A stretch of 64,000 nt of DNA from Glebionis coronaria. Lineage: Eukaryota > Streptophyta > Magnoliopsida > Asterales > Asteraceae. The DNA is taken from positions 574,534,868 through 574,598,867 of the forward strand of contig CM046878.1 of assembly GCA_025667525.1 (NCBI GenBank). The letters run 5' to 3'. Shown one piece after another: positions 1-11,634 of the stretch. The translations under genes and the position numbers were made by a program. Under the pieces are notes generated by a model, which did no database searches, had not been told where the DNA came from, and saw only the letters and a list, made by a program, of their open reading frames with translations. Each line of letters starts with the position of its first letter. Position 1 is the first letter of the stretch.

Positions 1-4
1 CACC

Positions 5-1564
5 ATGCCGGAAACAACCAATGCACCACCATCTTCTTCAGGGAACACCAACACCAGTGCACCACCAACTTCACCAAGACCCACTACTCCACCTCCAAAT
101 GAAGATGATCTACCTCAACTTCTTGACTCAAGAGGCGGATCTCATGTCACCAATGTACCAGTCTTTGATGAAAAAGATTTTGCTAGTTGGAAGAGTCAAT
201 TCCTCGTGTATCTCGACGGACTTGAACCATTTCTTCTAGAAATTCTAGACAAGGGTCCTTATGTTCCCATTACGCTTACCTCTACTGATGAGAACCCTCT
301 TCCCAAACCTCTCAAACAGTGGACTCCAGCTGATAGGAAATTGGCAAACCAAGACAAATTTCTCAAGAGCATCATCATATCCTGTCTTCCCAAACTCATC
401 ATGAAGTCTGTCATTCAGTGTCCCACAGCCAAACAAATGTGGACATACCATATCCTTGGTCATGAAGGACCCTCTGAAACTAGAGAAACCAAGATTCACA
501 CACTTAGACTTCAGTTCAATGCTTTCAAGGCACTTGAATGTGAAAAGGTTCAACAAACATATACAAGGCTAAAGATTCTTCTCAATGACCTTGCTATGAA
601 TGACGTCACCATTGGTCAAGCTGAAATTAATGCCACATTTGTCAACAGCCTTCCAAGAAAATGGCTGAGTATAAATCAGACTCAGAGAGCCAATAAGTCA
701 ATCAAGAATGACACCTTAGCTCAGCTTTATGGAAAGTACAATTATGAACAAGGGCTGATTGATACTATATAAAAATCAGAGACTGAAATATTTATAGTTC
801 AAGGAGAAACTTCCAAAGCTTTGATTTCTACCCCACACCCTCATGACAGCGACTCTGATGTTGAAGAAGACACATGCAGCAGCCAAGAGTTCTTGACAGA
901 CCTTAATGTTGAATTTCACGAAAGAGCCTTGATAGCTAATCAAAGGAGATTCTACAAAAGATCAGGAAGAATAGGATCAGCTAGCAAACAAACCGACAAA
1001 TCAAAAGAAACTTGTTTTGCCTGTGGAAAACTTGGACACTTCCAAAAAGACTGTCCTTCCACACAGACATCCTCACCTTCTTATCCATCATCTTCCAACA
1101 AACCTTACAAGTTCAATTCACAACACAACAATTCATCTCACCGATTCAACTCCTCAGACAATGAGAAGAAGGATTACAAGAACAAGTATAAGGCACTTAA
1201 AGCTGAGTTAGAACAGATGAATTTGAAGCTTGAAGCTCTGTCTAAGAAGAAAGGGGGTGATAAAAAGACAGAGAAAGGGTTGGTAGCTGAAGCGTATGAT
1301 TGGAATGATGAGCCGCTGACTTCAGATGAGGAAGATACTACTAGAGTGAGGGCTTTCATGGCAATAGTTGAGGATGAACCAGTTGTTGGGAAAGGAGATG
1401 CAAGATCAGGACAATGGGTTGACATCACAATGAAAAAGGTACACAGACTTTTATCTATGTCTGAAAGTGATGAACGCAAACATGTCCTTGATTACACTAT
1501 TGTTGATTTGCACTTTGTTGAGGAACAAAGAAAGAACTTGCTTGATAAGTTTCACTCTGTTTAA
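5..1564 (+). pseudogene. gag: Copia A gag, N-terminal and first zinc-knuckle part
   Basis: This is the capsid/nucleocapsid part of element A. The start codon at 5 opens a proline-rich leader, followed by a UBN2-type gag domain (roughly residues 50-250, with FDEKDFASWKSQF and the later KMWTYHILGHEGPSETR-like region). An in-frame TAA at 770-772 breaks it. The same frame then continues to 1564 through a CCHC zinc knuckle (CX2CX4HX4C, bases 1013-1054) and a lysine- and glutamate-rich coiled-coil stretch. It ends in TAA at 1562-1564, after which the same frame stays open. The two internal stops make this a pseudogene. The family call is firm. Confidence 0.85.
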
Positions 1565-2600
1565 CATGAACTGTTAACTGCTAAGGCTGAATGTGTAACT
1601 CTCAAACGGGTTAATTTAGAAATGATATCTCTTCAAAACGAAGTTAATAGGTTAACCTTGAAGAATAGTGCCTTAAATGATCAAGTATCTGAATTAAACA
1701 AGGTTATAGAAAAATGGTTGTGTAGTAGGTTCACTATAGATCAATTGCTTAATGATGAACTACCTGCTGATATTAAAAGGGATATCTCTACTAAGAAAAA
1801 TAAGTTGAAAATTCTCACCAAACCCAAAGAGATTGTTTTCAAATTTACAGAGATAATTCATATGTCATATCCCCTCTTGACTGATGTCCCTGTCTCTGAT
1901 ATGTGGTTGATTTACCACCCTTACCTAAACTCTCAGGAGTTGAACCTAGCAGTTCCTCTAGAGGAGCTAAGGGTGAACCCAAAACAGATGTTGAGAAACC
2001 ACCAGCTAAGGTATTTTATGTACCTGCTAAACAATCTGTTAAGCAAGTTTCCTTTAAGCATGTCTCAACAAAATCTGTGAACAAAGTTGATTCCTCAACT
2101 GAAGAACACCTGTTGTCATTAATGAAAGAAGTAGAACTCTTAGAACAACATATTAAGCCTTCCGTTGAATGCTCTACTTCCCATGAACCTAAGTCTATTC
2201 TAGGTGAACCCAAAGGTGAAAGGATAGTCAAACCTTACTGCAATATCTATAAAAACTCTCATCACATGACCATAGATCATGATAGACAAATGGCTGTTAA
2301 GAGAGCTCAGACACCTTCTAGGAGAGACAATAGGCTTCTAAAAGACAAATAGGTAACTACAGACCTTATCTTCCCTGTAAATTTTGTGGCTTTACAGACC
2401 ACCACTCTGATGAGTGTAGTGACTTTGCAGGATGTGATATCTGTGGAAGGTTCACCCATGAGACATCTAACTGTCCTTCCCATCGTCAAAAGTTCTATAG
2501 GAACTCAAGAGTTGCTAATCAGCAATTCAGGGAACCTACGGGAAAGTGGGTTCACCATAGGAACTAACTTGTTTATATGTATCTGTGCAGAAACATCTTA
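1565..2600 (+). pseudogene. gag: Copia A gag, coiled-coil linker and paired zinc knuckles
   Basis: This continues gag. From 1565 to about 1900 the original frame encodes a heptad-like leucine/asparagine-rich stretch (MISLQNEVNRLTLKNSALND). The frame then shifts by one and runs from 1903 to 2352 through a lysine- and serine-rich linker. A further shift near 2352 opens a segment with two adjacent CCHC knuckles, at 2376-2417 (CKFCGFTDHHSDEC) and 2433-2474 (CDICGRFTHETSNC). With the knuckle at 1013 the ancestral protein had three, whereas most copia gags have one. Function is inferred to be nucleic-acid binding in the particle. Confidence 0.7.
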
Positions 2601-4175
2601 AGGAATCAGTATGGTAACTAGACAGTGGTTGTTCTAGACACATGACAGGGATTCGACAATACCTGTACAGATACTCAAAGGAGCCAGGTCCTAAAGTGGT
2701 GTTTGGGGATAATTCTTCAGGCGACACAGAGGGATACGGCTCAGTGAACTGCAATGGGATAACATTTACAAGGGTTGCATATGTGGATGGTGTTAAACAC
2801 AATCTTATTAGCATCAACCAATTGTGTGATGCTGACTACAAGGTTTTGTTTACTAAGACTCAAGGAACCATATTCAACAAGAACAATGATGTGGTGCTTA
2901 TTGCACCAAGAAGGAGAGATGTGTATGTCACCAACATGGCTACATGCTCTAAAGACATCTCTAATTGTTTTCTAGCTAAAGCCTCTGAAAGTATTAATTG
3001 GTTGTGGCATAAAAGACTGTCTCATCTCAACTTCAAGAATATCGATAGCCACACAAAACCTGGTTGCTGGTCTACCTTCAGTAATATTTTCTAAAGACAA
3101 GACTTGTTCAGCCTGTGTCAAGGGAAAGCATCACAGGTCTTGTTTTAAGACCAGACAATCTTTTTCTATTGACAAGTGCTTACATCTCCTTCACATGGAT
3201 TTGTTTGGGCCTGTCAAACCGCAGATCATTAATCACAACAAATACACCTTGGTCATAATTGATGAGTTTTCAAGGTATACATGGGTTTGCTTCCTTAGAA
3301 GGAAAAGCGATGCTGCTGACACCATCATGTCCTTCATCAGATAGGTTGAAAATATGAATGATGTTAGAGTCAAAGCTCTAAGAAGTGATAATGGTACCGA
3401 ATTCAAGAATCAACAGCTTGAATCTTTTTGTGATGAAAAAGGAATATCACAAAACTTCTCTTCAGCTGGCACCCCTGAACAAAGTGGTGTGGCTGAAAGA
3501 AGAAATAGGACTCTGATTGAAGCAGCCAGAACTATGTTAAATGGTGCAACTTTACCAAAGCAATTTTTGGGAGAAGCTGTTCACACTGCTTGCTACACCC
3601 AAAATAGGTCAATCATTATCAAGAGACATGGTAAGACTTCCTATGAAGTTTTTTAGAAATAGAGCTCCAGATGTCAGCTATTTCTATGTTTTTAGATGCC
3701 CTGTGTTCATTTATAATTACATGGATAAACTTGGAAAATTTGATGAAAAAGATGATGATGGTTTCTTCTTAGGATACTCTCCCACTGCCAAGGCCTTCAG
3801 AGTATTCAATACTAGAAGACAAGAAGTAGAAGAAACCTTTCATGTCAGATTCAATGAAGATGATGACGTCATCCAGAGATCAGGAACAGAGGGTGATGAA
3901 ATTGATTTTAATGAAAATATGTTCTTTCCAAGTGATGAATTCTCAGAACCAAAATCTCCCTGTCATCACCATCATCACTCCAACACTCTCACTCCTTATG
4001 TTCCTGCTTTTGACCCTCTGTCAACACACAATATTGAAGTTCATTCCTATCAGGAATTTGATGAAGAAGAACCACAGCCTTCATGTAGTCCTTCTTCCTC
4101 AACTGCTGTAGATGACTCACCAATTCTTCAAATCCCTAAAGACTCTCCTGTTGTAATGAATCTATACCCTTTGAT
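2601..4175 (+). pseudogene. pol: Copia A protease and integrase
   Basis: The aspartic protease motif DSG is at 2621-2629, directly preceded in frame by a TAA at 2615-2617. The frame continues to 3094 through the GAG-pre-integrase domain, including the zinc-binding histidine region WLWHKRLSHLNF. A frameshift near 3058 leads into CSACVKGKHH and the integrase core: first Asp in MDLFGP near 3195-3212, second in RSDNGTEF near 3383, and Glu in GVAERRNR near 3490. TAG at 3342-3344 and a frameshift near 3653 break it. A C-terminal region (FDEKDDDGFFLGYS) and an acidic linker with a natural His run follow. It inserted element DNA and cleaved the polyprotein when active. Confidence 0.85.
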
Positions 4176-5427
4176 ATGGTTGAAATTGACACAGATACTG
4201 AGGTCATCTTTGAAGAAATCCCTCCTATTCAGCAAGATGAAACTCAAATAATGCCAGCTACCCCCACAAATGTCCCTGTCCATGATTCCCCAACTCCTCA
4301 AACTAAATGGTCAAGAGATCAACACATTATTCTTGTCAACATTATTGGGGAACCTAATGCATGGGTTACTACTAGACAACGAATTCATGACTTAGAGTCA
4401 GCCTCAGCCAACAAATGTCTCTTTGCTGAATTTCTCTCTCAAATTGAACCTAAGAGAGTAGCTGAGGCTCTTGTGGAAGATGGGTGGGTAGCTGCTATGC
4501 AGGAAGAAATTAATCAGTTCAAAAGGAACAAGGTATGGACTCTAGTGCCAGCTCCACCTGGTAAGAACATCACATGCACTAGATGGATCCATATAAATAA
4601 GATGGATGAAATTGGAAACATTATCAGAAACAAGGCGAGGCTGGTGGCACAGGGGTATACACAGACTAAAGGGATTGATTATGATGAAACGCTTGCTCCT
4701 GTGGCAAGACTTGAAGCCATCAGAATCTTCCTTGCTTATGATGCATATATGAACTTCACTGTGTATTAGATGGATGTTAAGAGTGCCTTCCTCAATGGAG
4801 ATTTGGCTGAGGAAGTGTATGTTGCACAACCTGAAGGACTCGAGAACAGCGAGTTTCCTAATCATGTGTACAGACTACACAAAGCCATGTATGGGCTGAA
4901 ACAAGCTCCAAGAGCATGGTATGAAACTCTTTCTAACTTCTTAACTAAAAATAAATTTGTCAGGGGTTTCACTGATAAAACACTCTTTACCTTCAAGGAT
5001 TAAGAGTGATTTCATCATTGTGTAGATTTATGTGGATGATATCATCTTTCGGTCAACTTATGTTAATCTTAGTAAACGTTTTGCTAAATTAATGACCAAG
5101 AAATATGAGATGAGTATGATGGGTGAATTAACTTATTTTTTGGGTTTTCAAATTAAACAAAGTCCTAAGGGAATTCCAATTTGTCAAGAAAAGTATGTTA
5201 AAGATTTACTTAAAAAATATGACTTAGCTGATTGTGCATCAGTGAAATGCCCCATGCTTCCACCCAACAACTTGGGTCCTGATGAGTCAGGGGTCTCTGT
5301 TAATGAGACTTTATACAGAGGCATGATTGGGTTACTCATGTATTTAACAACTAGTCGTCCTGATATCCAATTCTCCACATGTCTCTATGCAAGGTACCGA
5401 GCTAACCCAAAAGAATCCCATCTAGTG
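4176..5427 (+). pseudogene. pol: Copia A reverse transcriptase with truncated RNase H
   Basis: This copied element RNA into DNA. Visible RT blocks are [55 protein letters not shown] and the catalytic YVDD at 5029-5040. Stops interrupt it at 4767-4769 (TAG just before MDVKSAF), 5001-5003 and 5023-5025 (TAG just before the YVDD strand). After YRANPKESHLVA the sequence jumps at about 5427 into the additional ORF, so nearly all of RNase H is deleted. This explains why no RNase H catalytic residues can be found in A. Confidence 0.85.
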
Positions 5428-6175
5428 GCGTGTCCTCTTCACTCACATAGTCAAATCCCTAGGAGGTATGTAGGGATCCTAAGATCAAATGTCTTTTAAT
5501 CACCAATCTATTGCTTATGGGCTGATCTGGGGCACAGACGTTGATGTGGGCAGCCTGCTTTTCTCCAACCTAGTGGAAAAGCTTAAGGGACCAAATCAAG
5601 TCAGGGAGAAGAATATCTGCTATGTTCGCTTTCTTTCTCTTATCTTCGAAAGCATGTTGGGTGACAACTACCACAATTCCACACTCACTTCCCTAAAGCC
5701 CTATCGCATTACTGGAGCAATATACAAGGAGATTGGACCTGAAGATATCCCTGTCACCTATCACATGATGAACATCGCAAATAAACAACCTTCTGTTGTG
5801 AAGTCCTTGCTCCCTTCCTATGAGAAGGTGATTACCTCTGATGTGTCTGGCAAGTCTACGTCCTTGACCTCTGGGCAGCACACCATGACGTCCAAGGCAA
5901 CAACTGGCCAACAACCAAAGAAGAAGAAAAACCCATCTTCTTTTCATATCAAAACTGTTGCAAAGGCCAGGGTAAAGAAGAACGTGAACCTCACATCCTC
6001 CTCTATTCCAGAGACTCCCGTGGATTCAGAGACTTCAGCTGACCAACAACAAGGGTCTAGTGTCACGATGTCAGCCGAGACAACAGGGAACCCGCCAATT
6101 ACTGTTGATATCGCACAGGTAATCGGTCTTATAATTTTTAGAGGTCCACAAGCAGCCACTCTCAAAACTCTGTAG
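5428..6175 (+). pseudogene. Copia A additional ORF, first part
   Basis: Downstream of the pol break one frame reads VKSLGGM, two stops (one at 5480-5482), then FNHQSIAYGLIWGTDVDVG and a basic, Ser/Thr-rich tail up to 6175. I recall proteins of this kind as a large extra ORF in composite-family copia elements, lying between RNase H and the 3' LTR. No catalytic motif is visible and the function is unknown. The N-terminus was lost in the same deletion that removed RNase H. The tail from about residue 120 onward is low complexity (KKKKNPSSF). Confidence 0.55.
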
Positions 6176-6399
6176 GTGAGAGTGGTGAAGTTAGGGTTAT
6201 CCTTGACCCATAGAAGTCTTTGTATGTACTTAGAAAACCTTAAGACTTATGTACACCTTGTCTATGTACCAGGGAGTGATTCATTTGTGTTTCTAAAACA
6301 CCCTGATGACCCTGCACCCTCTAGACAGTATTCAGGCAAACAACAACTTGAATACATATATGTCTCGACCTAGAGTAGATGTACCTCACACAGCCTCTT

Positions 6400-6910
6400 G
6401 GTTCCCTCAGAAAAAGAATCCCAAAACTTTTACTTTTAGGGGAGATGAATAATCATCCTCATCTCTTCTAGGGACAGCGTTACAAGACGTCCTTAACCTA
6501 CATCTTTTTCAAACTTAAAAGAATTCCAAAGGATTTATCCTTTCAGGGGGAGCTGAATCATCACCCTCAGCTTTCCTAGGGGCAGCGTAGCAGGCGACCT
6601 TTACCTACATATGTTTCACACTTAAAAGAGTCCCAAAGGTTTCTTAACCTTTTGGGGGGGCTGAATAATCACCCTCAGCCTTCCTAAGGGCAGCGAATGG
6701 AGATCCCAAACAACATATGTTTCACAATCAAAAGAGTCCCAAAGGTTTTAACCTTTTAGGGGGGGGCTGAATAATCACACTCAGCTTTCCTAGGGGCAGC
6801 GAAGGGCGACCATTAACCTCATACCCTTCACTCTTAAAATAATCCCAAGGATTTATCCTTTGGAGTGGTTGAATAATCACCCTCAGCCCCTTTGGGACAG
6901 CGAACTCACG
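6400..6910 (+). repeat. Five tandem repeats of about 105 bp, each with two hairpins
   Basis: The phrase GGGGCAGCGA (or close variants) recurs with CAGCG at 6475, 6583, 6691, 6797 and 6898, a period of 101-108 bp. Most units contain a hairpin built on CCCAAAGG/CCTTTTGGGG with a short A/T loop. A second hairpin has arms GGCTGA/TCAGCC around an AATCACCC loop. It separates two coding blocks of the additional ORF and has no long open frame of its own. Direct sequence observation; role unknown. Confidence 0.85.
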
Positions 6911-6953
6911 ACCATTCCCCTTATTTATTTCCCTGTTACTAATATAAAACAAC

Positions 6954-8061
6954 TTGCAGGCTGATGTTGTACAGCCAAACATTGAATCCCTAGAGCAGCC
7001 AGAAAAAGAAGCTGACACAATGATTCAGGATCAATCAAACGAGGAAGAGCCCATACTTGATGTTGTAGAAGATGTGCTCTCCTTAGTCGATGATTTCTTT
7101 GAGCCTGAATCCATGCCTGATGATGAGATTCTCCCTGAGGGGATGATTGAAGAGGAGGAGGATGAAGAAGATGACGACCAGCAATCACTGTCTCCTCCAA
7201 AGGAAATCGTTGTGTCCACACCAGCTATTGATACCACTCCTCCTCCCAAGGAAGCTGTAGTAACTCCCACCTCTGCTACCTCTGCCACTACAGTCTTCCA
7301 AAGACCTACATATGATCCGACAGCTGAATTCTTATTGTTTGATCATCCTGCCCAAACCAACTTTGATATATTGCCAAGGGAGGATGATTTTGCACAACAA
7401 AGCCTGAACATCCATAATCTTAAACATGAACATCATCAATCAGATATGGAACGCCCGTCAAGAAAGTTGGATGTCATAAAATCTGAAATGCATTCTTTCA
7501 CTGTCAACTTTCCAAGGATCATTACACAGGCGGTTAAGGATGCAGTCACTGAACCTGTCAATGATGGTACAAGAAAGGGAGTGTCCCAAGGACTTAGTCA
7601 TTTGTCCACACGTATTAAAGAGTCCATTGTCACAGAGGTCCCTGCAATTTTCCATACCTATGAGTTGACAATGCATAGACAGTTTGAAGTTGTACGAAAC
7701 ATGCAACTTCCTCACACCAACTTTATCATTGATCGTGTTCATCGCAACACCAATGGAAATTGCAATCACGTACTGAAAATTGCCAGAGCTTCAAGGACCA
7801 GGCAACGAGAAATGGCTGCCTCTGTTGAGCAGATTCCCAAGCACTTTCAGGCACGATCATCCAAGCGTCTGAAAAGACAGGCTAAACATGAGGGGGATAA
7901 GGAAAAGGTACTTGACCTTGAATCTTCCAAAAAAAGCCCAGACTCTGCTAAAAACAACAACACTATTCCTTCACCTGTCCCTCTCCAAGTCATCACACCA
8001 GTTATTATACCAGTTGATGAGGATGAAATTAAGGGGGAGCAACAGACTAAGGATGGAGTTG
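6954..8061 (+). pseudogene. Copia A additional ORF, second part (left of element B)
   Basis: An open frame of about 369 codons runs up to the insertion point of element B. It begins with an acidic stretch (EEEEDEEDDDQQS, residues near 63-76), then Pro/Thr-rich sequence. A helical region follows near residues 170-290, and a basic, Lys/Ser-rich region near 290-350. It is cut at 8061 by B and resumes in the same frame after 15259. I do not recognise an enzyme fold. It resembles the helical middle section of the extra ORF recalled from Asteraceae copia elements. Function unknown. Confidence 0.6.
8057..8061. repeat. Target-site duplication of element B (AGTTG)
   Basis: AGTTG occurs at 8057-8061 directly left of the left LTR and again at 15255-15259 directly right of the right LTR. 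Removing one copy restores the reading frame of copia A. Confidence 0.9.
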
Positions 8062-9735
8062 TAATAGTGTCGTTTTCGTACACCCGAAAGGTTATCGTAG
8101 TTCCTGGCGAAGTGTGAATGGAAATCCGCATTTATGTCTCAAGTTTGATGCTTGAATAAAAAGGGTTTTGATTTTTATATTTAAAACTACTAATTTAACC
8201 GATTAAATATTAAAATATATAAAAAGCGATAAGGATGAAAAATAAACTACAATTATAAAGAGAGATATCTAAATTAATAATAAAGACAATAAAAAATGCT
8301 AAACTAAACAAGCATAATTAAAACTATATATTTGAGCTAATGAAATAAAGATAAAGGGAACGAACCCGTATGATGAACCGGATACGCCGAGCTAGCATAA
8401 AACATAAAGCGTTAACGACAATAAAGCTAAACGACATTTTTTTTAAAGAATTATAAAAAAATATTTTAAATTTCAAATCTAAATATTATAAAACTAATTA
8501 AACTAAAAACTATTTTAGAAAACCACTTTTAAACTAAATAAAACATTGATTTAAAAGAATTAAATTCTTTATATTAAAACTGACTAACTAAAAAAATTGA
8601 AGGATAAGATGGAATTATTTAAATCTGCATTTTTATAAATCTGTACTAAAAAATATGGAGACAAAACAGTAAATCAAATAGACGTTGGAAAAGAAAAAGA
8701 AAATTGAAGATAAGATTGATAAATAATAAAAAAAATTGGAATGCTAAATTATAGCTTAAACTCTACTAATACGCTGGAATTAAAAAAAATATCAGTTTTT
8801 ATAAATGGAATGTTTAATATTACAGCTATACTACAACTGATTTGATTGAAACGCAGCTAAAAAAAATTGATGATTATTTGGAAAGTGTTTATCCTGTGTC
8901 AAATACACCTTCCTAAAAGAAATAAAGATTTTCCTCCATTGAAATGAATGATGCGTAACTCCCTTTTAGTAAAATCAGATCTATTCCAAAAATAAAGTTA
9001 AATAAAAAACGCAGGGATATATAAAAAGTGGGGATCTAATTATTATGGAATTGTTGATTATATAGCTTAAACAAAACGCAGGCTTAGAACAATAAAATGA
9101 GGAATGGAAAAGATCTTATCTAAAACTGCATAGATAAAAAAAATAAAACTCCTATAATTACCTTAACTAAATAAAATAAATCTGCTATTCAAGTAATAAA
9201 ACAAATCTGTGTGTTGCGTTTTTTTTATGCTACCAAAAATATGAAAAGCAGCCAAAGCTGCGTGTGTTTACTCCACCTCCTGGATCTCGATCTATCTTTT
9301 TTTTTGTTTCTTTGTGCTAATTGGGCCTGCGGCCCATTTGTCATCTGCTGGGCCTGCCTTGGGCTGCAGCCTTCATTTTTTCCATTTCATCTAAACTTAA
9401 CGTTTTTTTTGGGCTGTGATGGTTAGGTAACGGGCCTGAAGGCTGCTGTTGGGCTTGCTCAAAATAATGGGTCGGTTCGACCCATATAAATGGTGTCGGG
9501 TCGGCCCAATAAATATGAATGCACCGTCCAACTCGATTTTCAGTGCTCTTTCCATATCTTGTACTCGTTCTTGGCTCTTTGGCTTTGTTTTTGCTCCTTT
9601 TCTTCATTTCCGTACCTAAAATAATAAATAGCACATTTAAACGATATATGCACTAAAAATACACGTTTTGCTATTTATTATGTCATAAATGAAGGGATAT
9701 TACTACTAAAAACACGAATAATTACGTGTCTAACA
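8062..9735 (-). repeat. Left (3') LTR of element B
   Basis: Nearly identical to 13581-15254. Read on the - strand it begins TGTTAGACACG and ends GACACTATTA. It therefore has the canonical TG start but ends in TA instead of CA. The polypurine-like tract TGTAGGGGTG (- strand) lies just outside at 9736-9745. Confidence 0.92.
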
Positions 9736-11634
9736 CACCCCTACAATTAAGACGTTGCTTGCCCCCAAGCAACTATTGTCACAAACGTTAAAAACAATTT
9801 AAAACCACTTTATTCGAGATTTCTAAAAGAAAATAAAAATAAAAATCCATAGTGACCTGCCATGCTCGACTTTTTATTCAAGGTATAAGGATCATAGAAC
9901 GGGAAACACGCAAACTGGGTGTCTCCAGGGAATAAATATCTTCATCCTCTTTTTATTACTCCCAACTAAGCTAAAATTCCTCGTGTAAACGTTTTGGCAA
10001 AATGCTAACACTACTTATACTAATAACTTATGTAAATATAACTTTTCACTCCTATAATTATAAAAGACTAGGCAAGTGTGTTCTTTTTCAAAAGTTTGAT
10101 CTTTCAAATCGACATTTGTTATGGTTGCTAATCATCTAAGTGGAATATTAAACTCACCGAAAATGACGAGATTTAAGATTCAAAAATGGCCTTTCCCATG
10201 TAGCGGCTTTCTTCTCGGGACGTCCCAACCTCATCGGTTAAGTGCCCGGGCTTTTGACACCCCACGGAGAATAGTACCGGGATCGGCGGGATTTTGAAAT
10301 CAAAGATCTTGAAATCACCGCTAAGCTAATAAAAGACACTTAGATGAAAAACAACGACGGTAATTAGAGAATGAAGATTCAAAGGAGAGATCACTCCATG
10401 TAGCGACTTTCTTCTCAGCTTGTCCTTTAGCAAAGCTTAGGAGGCTAGGTTTTTACACCCTTGAGAATAGTATCGGAGTTCACGGGACCTTTGACTTCTA
10501 CATTCTCAATTACCGTCTAAACTCTTATATAAAATTGACGAATTCTAGTTCAACTTCGGATTTAAATTTAAGAAAAAGCAAGTTTCTAACAATTATAAAT
10601 AAAGCAACAAAAACATAAAACTCTTATTCATTTTTTTTTAATTTTTTTAATTTTTTTTTTATTATTATTATTTTTTTTTTATTATTTTTTTTTTATTTTT
10701 CTCTTTTTTTGTTTTCTTTTTTTTTTCTCTTTTTTTTTCAACGTATTTATTCACGCAACATTATTTCAAATTTAAGAAAGTATGCTTTCACTCAAATTTA
10801 AATAAAAAGTTGAACTAGAACTCTATATCAAAATTGCATAAGAATTTATTTTTACATAACAACACAATTTTTAACGTTCAAATGCTTGAAAAAAAAAACA
10901 CACTTATATAGTCTAGTTATAATCTAGGAGGAAAAGCCACAGGTTACTCATATAAGCTCTAAAGAGAACCAACTACTCCACGTTTAGCATTTTCATTTGC
11001 ACAATTCCTAAAAGCTTAGTCTAAAAGTAAAGGGAGCAGCCAGATCAACACTCAGGCAGAGTCAGGATCCCCTTTGTTCTAGCCTACGGGACAAGTCAAT
11101 CACGCACGGTCAAAAACGTTTTATTATTATTTAATAAAATAAAATAAAACAAACACATATTTGCTCAAAATAGGATGCTAGAGGGCAAACAAGTAGGCAT
11201 GAATATGATCCATATGATATAAACCCCCCTACACTTAGAACCGAACATTGGCCTCAATGTTCAAAAGTGATAAGGTGCGACCCCTACACTTAAGAACACA
11301 AAAGGCTAATGCTAGAATTCCAAGTGTAACAAGGAGAACACAATCAAATATGTATGGATAAAAATGAGAACTGAGTACTCCCCTGATATAGACATGAAGA
11401 TCGATCGGAGACTGAATGAAGAAGATGATGGAAAACAGCAACATCAACCCTCTGAAAGTCTTCTCGATCCAAGGGAACCTGCACACAAAAACAAAGACCA
11501 ACAAGCACACATGGAGAGAAGCACACGCCCCTACACTTATGTTAGAAAATAAATAAAAAAGATAGATCATCGGGTTGCCTCCCGAGAAGCGCTTGTTTTT
11601 GTTAACCGACTCACGAGCCTGACTCGACCCCGAA
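9736..11634 (-). other. Non-coding 3' interior of element B
   Basis: No convincing gene. Contents: the terminal polypurine-like tract (9736-9745) and a diverged direct repeat of about 200 bp (CATGTAGCGGCTTTCTTCTC near 10197 and a variant near 10398). There is also a T-rich low-complexity block (10627-10740), several AAGTGTAGGGG tracts on the - strand (near 11226, 11282 and 11531), and the stem-loop at 11243-11262. An open frame at 11235-11678 with hydrophobic segments is not supported as a gene. Confidence 0.6.
11243..11262 (-). other. Stem-loop followed by G-tract in element B
   Basis: Perfect 8-bp arms (GAACATTG/CAATGTTC) with a 4-base loop. On the - strand it is followed within a few bases by TAAGTGTAGGGGGG. 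The same arrangement occurs in element C at 51575-51617, each time in the interior after the coding region. Confidence 0.75.

Noticed and set aside
3961..3985. His-rich run in copia A
   Set aside because: It is part of the low-complexity linker between integrase and RT; no tag or metal-binding role is implied.
9341..9634. 97-codon frame conserved in both LTRs of B (also 14860-15153)
   Set aside because: Conservation is explained by LTR identity; no family resemblance or start context.
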